Assembly: GCA_001552515.1 (NCBI GenBank)
Contig: BCRI01000025.1
Location: forward strand, 1 to 63,285
Source: Sphaerimonospora mesophila NBRC 14179 = JCM 3151
GTDB taxonomy: Bacteria; Actinomycetota; Actinomycetes; Streptosporangiales; Streptosporangiaceae
Direction of reading: 5' to 3'
Length of the DNA stretch: 63,285 nt
In this document: piece by piece, positions 35,093-42,602 of the stretch
Layout of the letters: every line of letters starts with the position of its first letter
Numbering within the stretch: the first letter of the stretch is position 1
Notes under the pieces: generated by a model
Seen by the model: only the letters and a program-made list of their open reading frames with translations
Database searches by the model: none
Told to the model about the DNA's origin: nothing
Program-made: the position numbers and the translations under genes

Positions 35093-35299
35093 ATGGCTTC
35101 TGGCACCGTGAAGTGGTTCAACGCGGAAAAGGGCTTCGGCTTCATCGAGCAGGACGGCGGCGGCGCCGACGTCTTCGCACACTACTCCAACATCATCTCT
35201 CAGGGCGGCTACCGCGAGCTGCACGAGGGCCAGAAGGTGGCCTTCGATGTCACCCAGGGCCAGAAGGGCCCTCAGGCCGAGAACATCGTTGCCGCCTGA
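35093..35299 (+). CDS. cspA: Cold-shock protein CspA family
   Basis: 68 residues: [20 protein letters not shown] with the RNP1 (KGFGFI) and RNP2 (DVFAHYS) motifs of the single-stranded nucleic-acid-binding OB fold. GAGGAG precedes the ATG. It acts as an RNA chaperone in the cytoplasm. A long leader with a terminator-like hairpin suggests post-transcriptional control. A MerR gene lies convergently downstream. Confidence 0.95.
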   Translation: MASGTVKWFNAEKGFGFIEQDGGGADVFAHYSNIISQGGYRELHEGQKVAFDVTQGQKGPQAENIVAA

Positions 35300-35315
35300 C
35301 AGAATAGCGCCACGT

Positions 35316-35351
35316 ATCAGGGCTCACACCTTCACAGGTGCGGGCCCTGAT
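35316..35351 (+). terminator. cspA terminator
   Basis: ATCAGGGC (35316–35323) pairs with GCCCTGAT (35344–35351), with an inner ACCT/AGGT stem; TTCG follows. It is placed 17 bp after the cspA stop. Confidence 0.7.
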
Positions 35352-35593
35352 TCGTTTCCGGCTGCTGCATCACTGCCGCACGAGAATCGACGGCCCGGGA
35401 TGTCGACCACAGCCGCGCAGCTCTTGATACCGGTGATCGACAGCGTATGAAGCGTCATCACACCTGGTAGGAGGTACGTCATCCGGGAGATATGAGGCCG
35501 GTGACAAAAAGCGCGACCAAGCGCGACCACGTCGCCACGCTGCACGCCAAGACCCGGTCAGCTTCACGCTGCCGGGCCTTCTCTCTACCGGTG

Positions 35594-35995
35594 TTAGTGT
35601 CCGGCCGGGCGGTCGCGCGCGTTGTTGATGCGCAGTGCCTCGGCGAGCTGGTCTTCCAAGGTGATGATCCGGCAGGCGGCTTCCACAGGAGTGCCCTGAT
35701 CGACGAGTTCCCTGGCGCGTGCGGCCAGCCGCAGCTGGTAGCGGGAGTAGCGGCGATGGCCGCCGCTGGAGCGTTTCGGCTCGATCAGTTTCACGGCGCC
35801 CAGAGCTCGCAGGAACGCGGGGCTGACACCGAGCATCTCCGCGGCCGCGCCCATGCTGTAGGCGGGGTAGTCCTCATCGTCGAACCGATCCTCGAACCGG
35901 TCTTCGGCCCTGGATCCAGCTTTGGACCCGGTCGTGTCCGCATTCCTGCCGTGAGCGAGCGTGTCACCTTCGGCGGCCGAGTGAGGTTGATCCAT
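35594..35995 (-). CDS. MerR-family regulator
   Basis: 133 residues. MerR HTH: YSMGAAAEMLGVSPAFLRAL, then SGGHRRYSRYQLRLAARARE in the wing. The 45-residue N-terminal tail is acidic and unrelated to the HTH, and no effector-binding domain follows except a short coiled helix. AAGGAA precedes the ATG. MerR proteins of this size are commonly convergent with cspA in actinobacteria. Confidence 0.85.
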   Translation of the reverse strand: MDQPHSAAEGDTLAHGRNADTTGSKAGSRAEDRFEDRFDDEDYPAYSMGAAAEMLGVSPAFLRALGAVKLIEPKRSSGGHRRYSRYQLRLAARARELVDQGTPVEAACRIITLEDQLAEALRINNARDRPAGH

Positions 35996-36020
35996 GCATT
36001 CCTTTCCATCACGAGCACAG

Positions 36021-36051
36021 GGGGCCCCGGCACCTGTCGTGCCGGGGCCCC
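36021..36051 (-). promoter_or_regulatory. Perfect 13-bp hairpin in the MerR gene leader
   Basis: 36021–36033 and 36039–36051 are exactly complementary (GGGGCCCCGGCAC/GTGCCGGGGCCCC) with a five-base loop CTGTC. It ends 25 bp upstream of the MerR ATG. Very stable for a 5' leader; an attenuator, terminator or protein-binding site is possible. The 400 bp upstream (36052–36457) contain no recognisable gene. Confidence 0.6.
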
Positions 36052-36457
36052 GAAGAGTTCAACACCATCTACCGGCCATATCCGGCCGGCTCACTGTTTT
36101 CCGCATCCGCCGTACTGAGCGGCGGTGATGCGGGGATCGCGGATGCGTGACCGTAGACCACCTTCCTATCTGTGGAGCTGCGGTACCCGAGCGGCGAGAC
36201 TCAGCCGGCAACGGGCGATCCTGATGGCGTCAAACACTCCCTTCATTTCTTTCCCGGACCCCTGTCCGGCTTCACCTGCGGCAGCGCGTCCACGATCAGG
36301 GCCTAACCACTGCGCCGGCCCGTCACGTCCGACCTTCTGCCATCAACTTCCAACTTCATCTTGCTCCGGGCAGTTCATCGTGGTGCCAGTACTTCCGCTG
36401 CCCGGCCGAACCGTTCCTTACGATGTGAGAAACACTAGCCCCAGCGGCCTCAATTGT

Positions 36458-37042
36458 CTACTGCGGCGAACATAGATTTTCGGGGGTCGCCGGTTCCTCG
36501 TCGGAAGGCGTGCCGTGGTCCACCTGCGGCTTGTCTGCGGAGAGTTCCGCAGGCGTCGGCTGCCGTACGGTGTGGGCCCGCCGGACGTCGGGGTAGGCGG
36601 TGGCCAGCAGCCGGAACGAGGTCGAGGACTCGGCCGTTTCGCGGTACGGGGATGCGGGTCTACTCTTGCGAGGCTTCGGCCAGGAGTGCCGCAGCGGCTT
36701 GGGGTCCATGAGGTTCGACCAGATCACCTCGCCCGACGCGAAATCGCGGCGAGGCATGACATCGGGATACCAGCTGTCGCGATCGCAGCCGGGCACCGCG
36801 TCGAGGATGGCGGCCTGATTGGCGATGGTCACTTGGCCGATGACGCGGACGCCTACGTAGGTTTCATGCCCCTTGTCGGCTCGGACCAGGACGGCGAGCG
36901 TGTGACCGGCGAGATCGTCCCGCTGTTCATGCCCTTCCCCGGCGAACTGAGCGGACGCCTTGCGGACGCGATCGGTTTCGGAGTCGACCTTCAACCACGG
37001 CCTGCTCACCCATGTCGAGCAGGACGCCGGCATCCTGACCAT
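36458..37042 (-). CDS. Hypothetical protein, family not recognised
   Basis: Up to 194 residues. Codon use on this strand is strongly actinobacterial (GC-rich third positions) through a Trp-containing stretch GQVTIANQAAILDAVPGCDR, DSWYPDVMPRRDFASGEVIW and SNLMDPKPLRHSWPKPRK. No domain is recognised, no signal peptide and no membrane segment. The N-terminal 40 codons are less convincing, so the start is uncertain. It overlaps a GC3-rich plus-strand fragment at its 5' end, which suggests scrambled DNA. Confidence 0.45.
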   Translation of the reverse strand: MVRMPASCSTWVSRPWLKVDSETDRVRKASAQFAGEGHEQRDDLAGHTLAVLVRADKGHETYVGVRVIGQVTIANQAAILDAVPGCDRDSWYPDVMPRRDFASGEVIWSNLMDPKPLRHSWPKPRKSRPASPYRETAESSTSFRLLATAYPDVRRAHTVRQPTPAELSADKPQVDHGTPSDEEPATPENLCSPQ

Positions 37043-37187
37043 CCCTGTCCCACGCCGCTCACCGGATGAGCCCGAGCAGCACGCCGGCTACCGCATCACC
37101 GGCGAACGGGTGCGCTACTGGGGTCAGGCCACCTCGTACATCGCCCTGCGCTGGGCCGGCCCGCGAGCGGCCACGGCCGTGTCGTAG
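37010..37187 (+). pseudogene. 3' fragment of an unidentified gene
   Basis: A GC3-rich stretch reads HVEQDAGILTIPVPRRSPDE followed by YRITGERVRYWGQATSYIAL and ends at TAG 37185. No start and no match that I recognise. Likely the tail of a decayed gene. Confidence 0.3.
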
Positions 37188-37318
37188 CTGCCGCGTTGCG
37201 GCGGCATCAGCTGCGACACGGCGGTGGCCCCTCGGCCAGTGAAGGTCGCCGAAGGCGGCGCGGTAGCGCCGACGGTCGCCGCCGTGGTGGCGATGAAGCG
37301 TCGACGCTTCAGTGGCAT
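37124..37318 (-). pseudogene. Truncated Tat-exported protein
   Basis: Starts ATG 37318 after AGGAG with a twin-arginine-type signal (MPLKRRRFIATTAATVGATA) but stops after 64 residues in low-information sequence. The signal and ribosome-binding site look genuine; the catalytic body is missing. Confidence 0.4.
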
Positions 37319-37480
37319 TACATCGCAACTCCTGAGGCCAGGTAGATGATGATTGCGGCCTAATGCCACCTTGTGCCGCCACGGCTGGTTCATCGCCCCG
37401 GTAGGGGCATGCGGGCAAGACGTCGCTCTGGCCGCGAGACAAACGATGTGGTTTGTCAACGCGATGAGGCATTCGACAAG

Positions 37481-38926
37481 TCACGGGCTGCTGCAGGTGA
37501 GCGTGGGCGATGTCGGTGATCCGCTGGACAGGAACCCGAACGTGGCGGAGGCGTTCGCGCCCAGCGAGCCGTTCCAGCTCATGTTCTTCACCGTTACCTC
37601 GGAACCGCTGATACTCAAGGTGCCGTTCCAGAGCTGGCTGATCGTCTGCCCGCCGGCCAAGGTCCAGCGTGCCGTCCAACCGTTGATCCCTGAGGCCCCA
37701 GTACGCACCGTCACCTCGCCCTGGAACCCGCCGGGCCAGGAGCCGACCGTCGTGTAGGTGGCCGAGCACACGCCGCCGACCGGCGACGGGCTCGTGGACG
37801 GCGAAGGCGAGGGTGATGGGCTCGTGGACGGCGAGGGCGAGGGTGATGGGCTCGTGGACGGCGAGGGCGAGGGTGATGGGGACGTTCCCTTGTACTCCGC
37901 GGCCACCTTGGCCAGGTCCGTTCCCGATCCCCTCATGTAGGTCTGGTTGACCCATGAGGTGAAAGCGGTTTGGACGGCCGATGACGAGGTGCCCGACCAC
38001 CGCTCCTCTTTGTCCTGGTCGAAATAGACGACGTTCTTCAGGTCGGGGTAGCGGCCTGACTGCAGGGTGGACGCCATGTCGTTGATCCACTGGGCCTTGT
38101 TGCCGCCGTCCTCGCTGGAGCCGACCTCGCCGATCATTACCGGGCGCCTCGGGGCGACGGCGCGTGCCTTGGCGTAGGCGCTGGCGAACAACGAGTCGAA
38201 GCTCGTCCAGTAGTTGCCGGCCGGGTCCCAGGACGGGCCGAGGCCCCAGTTGTAGCCGTCGATGCCGACCCAGTCGACGTAGGCGTCACCGGGGTAGGAC
38301 TGCGCGGGGTCGTTGAAGGAGGAGTTGGGGGTGGAGCTGTTGTTGAAGCACCACACCCACTGGACGTTGGTGGCGCCGGCGGCGACGGCCAGGTCGTGCA
38401 CCCGCCGGTAGGCGCTTATGTACAGAGCGGGGTTGCCGCCGTTGTTGACGATGCCCCAGGGGTACCAATCGCCGTTGAACTCGTGTCCCCAGCGGACCAT
38501 GATCGGCGCGCCGACCGATGCGAACTCCGCGCCGCGGGCCTTGATGTAGCTGTCCCATTTCCCGTCGACGATGTCTTGGAGGTGGATCTGGCCGGGATCG
38601 TTCACACTGAGCGCCGGATTCCAGGGTTCCCAGGTGAAGTGCGTCATGACGCCCTGGTCCCACAGGGCCCTGGCCTCGGCCGCGTTGAAGGCGTTGCCGG
38701 TGGCCCAACTGTCGAACCACTCGACGCTGGCCGGGGTGACCCCGTACCTGCTGACGGTTCCCGAAAGGATCTGGGTGGGACTCGTCTCGCGGAACACCCC
38801 GAGGTACTTGGTTGAGGCATCCGCGGCGGCGGCCCGGGCGGGGATGGTCAGCGCCGCGCACATCAGGAGACTGACGACGAAGATGACCGTAGTTCGGATG
38901 CGCCCGAACTCGATCGGGTGTCTCAT
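37481..38926 (-). CDS. Secreted GH26 beta-mannanase with C-terminal CBM2
   Basis: 481 residues from ATG 38926, which has GGAGGACA upstream; the frame opens at 39187 but that part lacks a signal or site. Signal peptide ends near ARAAAA. GH26 catalytic domain (about 38–345): acid/base Glu149 in RWGHEFNGDWYPW and nucleophile Glu267 in VMIGEVGSS. A (SPSPSPSPST) linker encoded by 30-bp DNA repeats (about 37790–37880) leads to a CBM2 cellulose-binding module with its terminal Cys pair (GVCSATYTTV…PTLTCSSP). It hydrolyses mannan bound to cellulose outside the cell. Confidence 0.92.
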   Translation of the reverse strand: MRHPIEFGRIRTTVIFVVSLLMCAALTIPARAAAADASTKYLGVFRETSPTQILSGTVSRYGVTPASVEWFDSWATGNAFNAAEARALWDQGVMTHFTWEPWNPALSVNDPGQIHLQDIVDGKWDSYIKARGAEFASVGAPIMVRWGHEFNGDWYPWGIVNNGGNPALYISAYRRVHDLAVAAGATNVQWVWCFNNSSTPNSSFNDPAQSYPGDAYVDWVGIDGYNWGLGPSWDPAGNYWTSFDSLFASAYAKARAVAPRRPVMIGEVGSSEDGGNKAQWINDMASTLQSGRYPDLKNVVYFDQDKEERWSGTSSSAVQTAFTSWVNQTYMRGSGTDLAKVAAEYKGTSPSPSPSPSTSPSPSPSPSTSPSPSPSPSTSPSPVGGVCSATYTTVGSWPGGFQGEVTVRTGASGINGWTARWTLAGGQTISQLWNGTLSISGSEVTVKNMSWNGSLGANASATFGFLSSGSPTSPTLTCSSP

Positions 38927-39183
38927 TTGTCCTCCATGGATTTGACGCGATCCGATCGGGTCATGCGAGATCCGGGCGATCAGGTCGGCCGGCCTGCGCC
39001 ACTCGTGCCGTCGGTCGCTCGTCGGCGGTTCGGTTCTGGTTCGGGCGGGGGCGGCAGCCGCGACGGTGTCGTCTGGAGAGAGGGCCGGTGTGGCTGCTGC
39101 TCCCTGTCGGCGCTCTTTCGACGGCTCCGATGGACGACCAGGACCGCGGATGCGGACTACCGGCGGGGACGTTGACCTGTCCA

Positions 39184-39326
39184 CCATTAACCCCTTGGGC
39201 GTTCCGGGCGAGTTTGCGCCTAAATGGTGAATCAGAGGGCTATGCGGCGGACACCCCAGGTCAGGTTTTTTGATTGTTTCCGCAGGTGAACACGGTTAAT
39301 GGAATGAATGATTCTGAAATTTTCAG
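39184..39326. promoter_or_regulatory. AT-rich regulatory region upstream of the GH26 gene
   Basis: CCATTAACC (39184–39192) and GGTTAATGG (39294–39302) form a 9-bp inverted pair, and CTGAAATTTTCAG (39314–39326) is a GAAAnTTTC palindrome like the one at 17355. Together they mark a likely control region roughly 260–400 bp before the GH26 start. The rest of 38927–39775 shows no convincing gene. Confidence 0.45.
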
Positions 39327-39775
39327 GAAACACTCGCTCCTGAGCCTTTCACCGAGGGCCGGCTCCACGCGGTCACCGACCGCCATCCCGGTGTCTTGTC
39401 CTCCCGGCTCCGGCGCCGGGTCGAGGAACACTGCGGGGCAGGACGGCGCGCCGACCGCGACAGGATTGAACTCGTCACCGCGCTCACCGGGCGCCAGAGC
39501 ACCGGCCCCGCAGTTCTGCCGGCCCTCGGGATGCCATCGCCGCTGATCCGTCTGTCTCTGCACCGGGCCGGCACAGTCTTATCCGGCTCGTCCGAGTGCA
39601 TGGCACGCGTCGGGCCCGCCGCAGCGGGTGCGTGCGAACCGGGGGCGGCGTCTCAGCCGCGTGCCCGGCCGAAATCTACTGATCGCTGACCTTATGGCGG
39701 CCGGCCCGGGAGCGCGGGCGGGTCCTCTCGGCCGGTCCCAGGAAGCCGACCCCACGGTGGGGAGGTGAACCAGGG

Positions 39776-40816
39776 TTAGCCGAGAGAAGCGGTGCTGGAG
39801 CGCACTTGCAGCCGGGTGGCCAGCTCCACCCGGTCCGCGACCGGGGCTCTGCGGGAGGCCAGGGCCATCACCATCTCGGCGGCGGCGGTGCCCATCTTCT
39901 GCAAGGGCTGGCGCACGGTGGTCATCGGCGGGTCCGCCCACTGCGCGAGGGGCAGGTCGTCGAACCCGACGACGCTCAGGTCCTCGGGAACGCGCAGCCC
40001 GGCCCGGTGGGCGGCCTGGTAGACCCCGAGGGCCTGCAGGTCGTTGGCGGCGAAGATCGCGGTCGGCGGATCCGGGAGCGCCAGCAGCGCCTGGGCCTGG
40101 GTGCGGCCGCCCTCCACATACAGCGGGCCGGTGCACACCAGGTCGGGATCGGCCGGGATGCCGGCTGAGTCCATGGCCGCCCGGTAGCCGTCCAGGCGGG
40201 CCCGGCAGCACATCAGTGTGTTCGGCCCGTTGATCATGGCGATCCTGCGGTGGCCCAGCTCCAGCAGGTGGCGAGTGGCGGAAAGGCCGCCGTTCCAGTT
40301 GGTGGCCCCCACCGAGGGGACACCGTGGTCGGGCTCGCCGCGCGGGTCCAGGGCGACCAGCGGGATGGAGCGGCTGGCCAGCCGGGCCCGCTGGCGTTCG
40401 CTGAGGTCGGTCGAGACCGCGATCACGCCGACCGGACGGCGGGCCAGCACCTGGTTGATCCAGCCCGAGTGCGGGGAGCGCCGACCGCGCATGTCGGTGA
40501 GGCCCAGGATCATGCCGCAGGACTGGACGACCTCGTCCATGCCCCTGATCAGCTCCAGCGCCCACAGGCTGTCCAGGGACTCGAAGATGACCTCCACCAC
40601 CGCGCTGGAGTCGACGGTGTCCGGCCGACGCCGCCAGCCGTGCTCCCGGACCAGTTCCTCGACCTTGCGGCGGGTGCCGGCCGCCACACCGGGATGGCCG
40701 TTGATCACTTTGGAGACGGTCGGGGCGGACACGCCGGCCAGCTTCGCGATATGTGCCAGCGTGACCTCCGGGCGGGTACGCGGCGCCGCGTACGGGTCCT
40801 GGGGGGTAGCGGTCAC
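39776..40816 (-). CDS. LacI-family transcriptional regulator
   Basis: 346 residues from GTG 40816. LacI HTH: VTLAHIAKLAGVSAPTVSKV then INGHPGVAAGTRRKV; a periplasmic-binding-like effector domain follows (SVGATNWNGGLSATRHLLEL, FAANDLQALGVYQAA). The HTH type (SAPTVSKVINGHPGVA) suits palindromes like GTTAGCGCTAAC. It is encoded on the same strand upstream of the GH26 mannanase and likely controls it; whether it also acts on the GH127–GH43 operators 23 kb away is open. Confidence 0.9.
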   Translation of the reverse strand: MTATPQDPYAAPRTRPEVTLAHIAKLAGVSAPTVSKVINGHPGVAAGTRRKVEELVREHGWRRRPDTVDSSAVVEVIFESLDSLWALELIRGMDEVVQSCGMILGLTDMRGRRSPHSGWINQVLARRPVGVIAVSTDLSERQRARLASRSIPLVALDPRGEPDHGVPSVGATNWNGGLSATRHLLELGHRRIAMINGPNTLMCCRARLDGYRAAMDSAGIPADPDLVCTGPLYVEGGRTQAQALLALPDPPTAIFAANDLQALGVYQAAHRAGLRVPEDLSVVGFDDLPLAQWADPPMTTVRQPLQKMGTAAAEMVMALASRRAPVADRVELATRLQVRSSTASLG

Positions 40817-40884
40817 ACCGAGATTCTACGAAGCATGGCAGCCATCACGTATCAGAGCACGGTGAACAGCCGGCTGTATCGAGA

Positions 40885-40995
40885 GCAGCGCCGGAGGCGG
40901 CCGTCGAAGCGATCACCGACCTGCCGCAGGGCGTCGAGGTGCGCGGCACCACCACCACCGACGGCGGCCGTCTTCGGTTCGGCTGCGGGCCATGC
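40885..40995 (+). pseudogene. Gene fragment, unknown
   Basis: GC3-rich plus-strand frame reading EAAVEAITDLPQGVEVRGTT followed by TDGGRLRFGCGPCRAIS, without start or continuation. Immediately after it, 41000–41170 on the minus strand carries another GC3-rich piece (KRIRGGHMTTMLDQRHHSGM, VATLAVYLGRLGDVVEMARH). Two convergent scraps with no recognised family. Confidence 0.3.
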
Positions 40996-41222
40996 CGCGC
41001 CATCTCCACGACGTCTCCCAGGCGGCCGAGGTACACGGCGAGCGTTGCCACCATGCCGGAGTGATGCCGCTGGTCGAGCATCGTCGTCATGTGCCCGCCG
41101 CGGATCCGCTTCCGGGCGTTGACCTCGGCACGACGTCGCAGCAGCGCCAGCGCTGACGTACCATCCCGGCAAAGCAAAAGTGAGAGCCGAGGTGAATCTC
41201 AGCCCTCACATAGTGGAAAGTA

Positions 41223-41246
41223 CGTGTCCGAGGGGGGAGGCGAACC
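41223..41246. other. Candidate attachment site: duplicate of the tRNA-Leu 3' end
   Basis: CGTGTCCGAGGGGGGA at 41223–41238 is identical to 46473–46488, the 3' end of the tRNA-Leu gene, and GAACC follows at the same offset in both. The rest of the tRNA is absent. Same orientation as the real tRNA end, as expected for an att duplication. Confidence 0.6.
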
Positions 41247-41334
41247 AATTGCACATCCCTTCACCCTCACCACCCGCCTCCTGCTCGCGCAGAGGTGAGC
41301 GGCTGTGGACACCGATCTTGCCCGGCCAGACCAC

Positions 41335-41368
41335 CGCATCCAGCGTACGATGATCGCCGGTATTTCAT
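41335..41368 (+). pseudogene. Small DUF2637 remnant
   Basis: RIQRTMIAGIS is encoded here; the DNA matches 34356–34389 at nearly every position (CCAGCGTACGAyGATCGCCG shared). It is cut off by the 3' end of the YoeB-type gene. Too short to be functional. Confidence 0.55.
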
Positions 41369-41622
41369 TCGTAGTGGGTGCGGCAGGCGACGATCTGGAC
41401 GATGTCGGCTTCGATGGCGTAGACGATGCGGTGTTCGGTGGTGATGCGGCGTGACCAGAAACCTGACAGGTTCTGCCGGAGGGGTTCGGGTTTGCCGATG
41501 CCTTCATAACCGTTGCGGCAGATGTCTTCGATCAGTCGGTTCAGCCGTTTGAGGGTTACGCGGTCGTTCTGCTGCCACCAGAGGTAGTCGTCCCAGGCCT
41601 CCGGCGTGAAGAGGATCTTCAC
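41365..41622 (-). CDS. Txe/YoeB-family toxin
   Basis: 85 residues, the family length. Contains MKILFTPEAWDDYLWWQQND, the GIGKPEPLRQNLSGFWSRRI core and the terminal catalytic HYE-type end (ACRTHYE). RelE/YoeB fold ribosome-dependent mRNA endonuclease. Its ATG overlaps the antitoxin stop by four bases, standard for the operon. Confidence 0.93.
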   Translation of the reverse strand: MKILFTPEAWDDYLWWQQNDRVTLKRLNRLIEDICRNGYEGIGKPEPLRQNLSGFWSRRITTEHRIVYAIEADIVQIVACRTHYE

Positions 41623-41891
41623 TCGGTTTCCTGGTCGTCGTCTTCGATGAGTTCACGAGGCTGGGCCTGGCCACCGCGCAGGCTTTGTATGGACGCGGCG
41701 AGGTGACGGGCGTTGGCGGGAATGCCGAGGAGGAACGCCGTCTCCTTCAGGGACTCGTACTCGCGCAGACTGATTACGACGGCGGGCTCGCGGTTGGGCC
41801 GGGTCACTACGATCTCGTCGAGATCTTCGGTGACGCGGTCCAGGGCCGCTGCCAGGTTCGAGCGGAACTCGCTCGCGGACATCGGGTGCAT
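41619..41891 (-). CDS. YefM/Phd-family antitoxin
   Basis: 90 residues from ATG 41891 (GAGGA upstream). N-terminal DNA-binding MSASEFRSNLAAALDRVTED and VVTRPNREPAVVISLREYES are typical; the C-terminal part (RELIEDDDQETE) is the acidic toxin-binding tail. It neutralises the YoeB-type toxin and represses the operon. A longer in-frame start at 42005 is unlikely. Confidence 0.92.
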   Translation of the reverse strand: MHPMSASEFRSNLAAALDRVTEDLDEIVVTRPNREPAVVISLREYESLKETAFLLGIPANARHLAASIQSLRGGQAQPRELIEDDDQETE

Positions 41892-41914
41892 CGTATCCTC
41901 CCTATCTCTGGAGT

Positions 41915-41930
41915 GTACGTAATCACGTAC
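41915..41930. promoter_or_regulatory. Toxin–antitoxin operator palindrome
   Basis: GTACGTAATCACGTAC (6-bp arms, 4-bp centre), about 24 bp upstream of the antitoxin ATG, the place where YefM–YoeB complexes bind. Confidence 0.6.
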
Positions 41931-42149
41931 GTCGGGTGCAAGGCTGTCGTGTGGACACGCCGAAAGATCTCCACCATGAGCGGGGAGAAACCCAGAAGCG
42001 CCCATGCGGTATCTCGCAGGAGGAGGGTCCGCAGTTGCTGCCCCTGGTCGCCGAGGATCCTCGATCTAGTGTTTCCCGGCGATGTTCCCGCACGGGCGAG
42101 TGATCGCGTCCTTGGCGGCGGTGAAGCTGCCGCGGACGGCTTCGAGGGG

Positions 42150-42600
42150 ATTGCCACGGCAAGCGCCTGCGTCGGTTGGAGCCCGACCTGGTGACCGCTC
42201 CCATCGTGGGCCGGATCTTCTGGGAGTTCCTTCATGGCCAGGGCCTCTACCTGATCGCTGAGGGGCTCACCAAGGAAGGCGTCCCATGCCCCTCCGCCTA
42301 CGACCGGGCCAGGAACCGCCACCGCAGCGGGATCGCCTGGTCGAAGTCGGAGCGCGCGATCCTCCTCAATCCCCGCTACCCCGGCCGGCAGGTCTGGAAC
42401 AAGCAGCGCAAGCAGGAAGAGCTGCTGGACGTGTACGACGTCACACAGGGGCTCATCACCAAGCTCAAGTGGAATCCCACCAGCCAGTGGGTCTGGTCCG
42501 AGAAGATCGTGCACGAGCCGATCGTGGACACCGAGACGTTCGAGCAGGCCATCGCCTCCTGCATGGCGGCATGCAGCTCGGCTTGGCGCGTGGCCGGCCA
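42150..42600 (+). pseudogene. Serine recombinase fragment
   Basis: Frame reads GKRLRRLEPDLVTAPIVGRI, then FAYNPRYPGRQVWNKQRK-like sequence (actual: LLNPRYPGRQVWNKQRKQEE), then WVWSEKIVHEPIVDTETFEQ: the recombinase domain of large serine recombinases. The catalytic N-terminal domain is absent and the frame becomes meaningless after about 42565. It is related to, but clearly distinct from, the intact recombinase at 45069. Confidence 0.75.
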
Positions 42601-42602
42601 GG

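Noticed and set aside
41223-41246. A second tRNA gene
   Set aside because: Only the 3' acceptor/T-arm part matches; there is no anticodon arm or 5' half. It is better explained as an att duplicate.
42055-42070. A third copy of the CTAG element (TCGATCTAGTG shared with 11616–11626)
   Set aside because: Only 11 bp match and no core or inverted terminus follows; likely chance.
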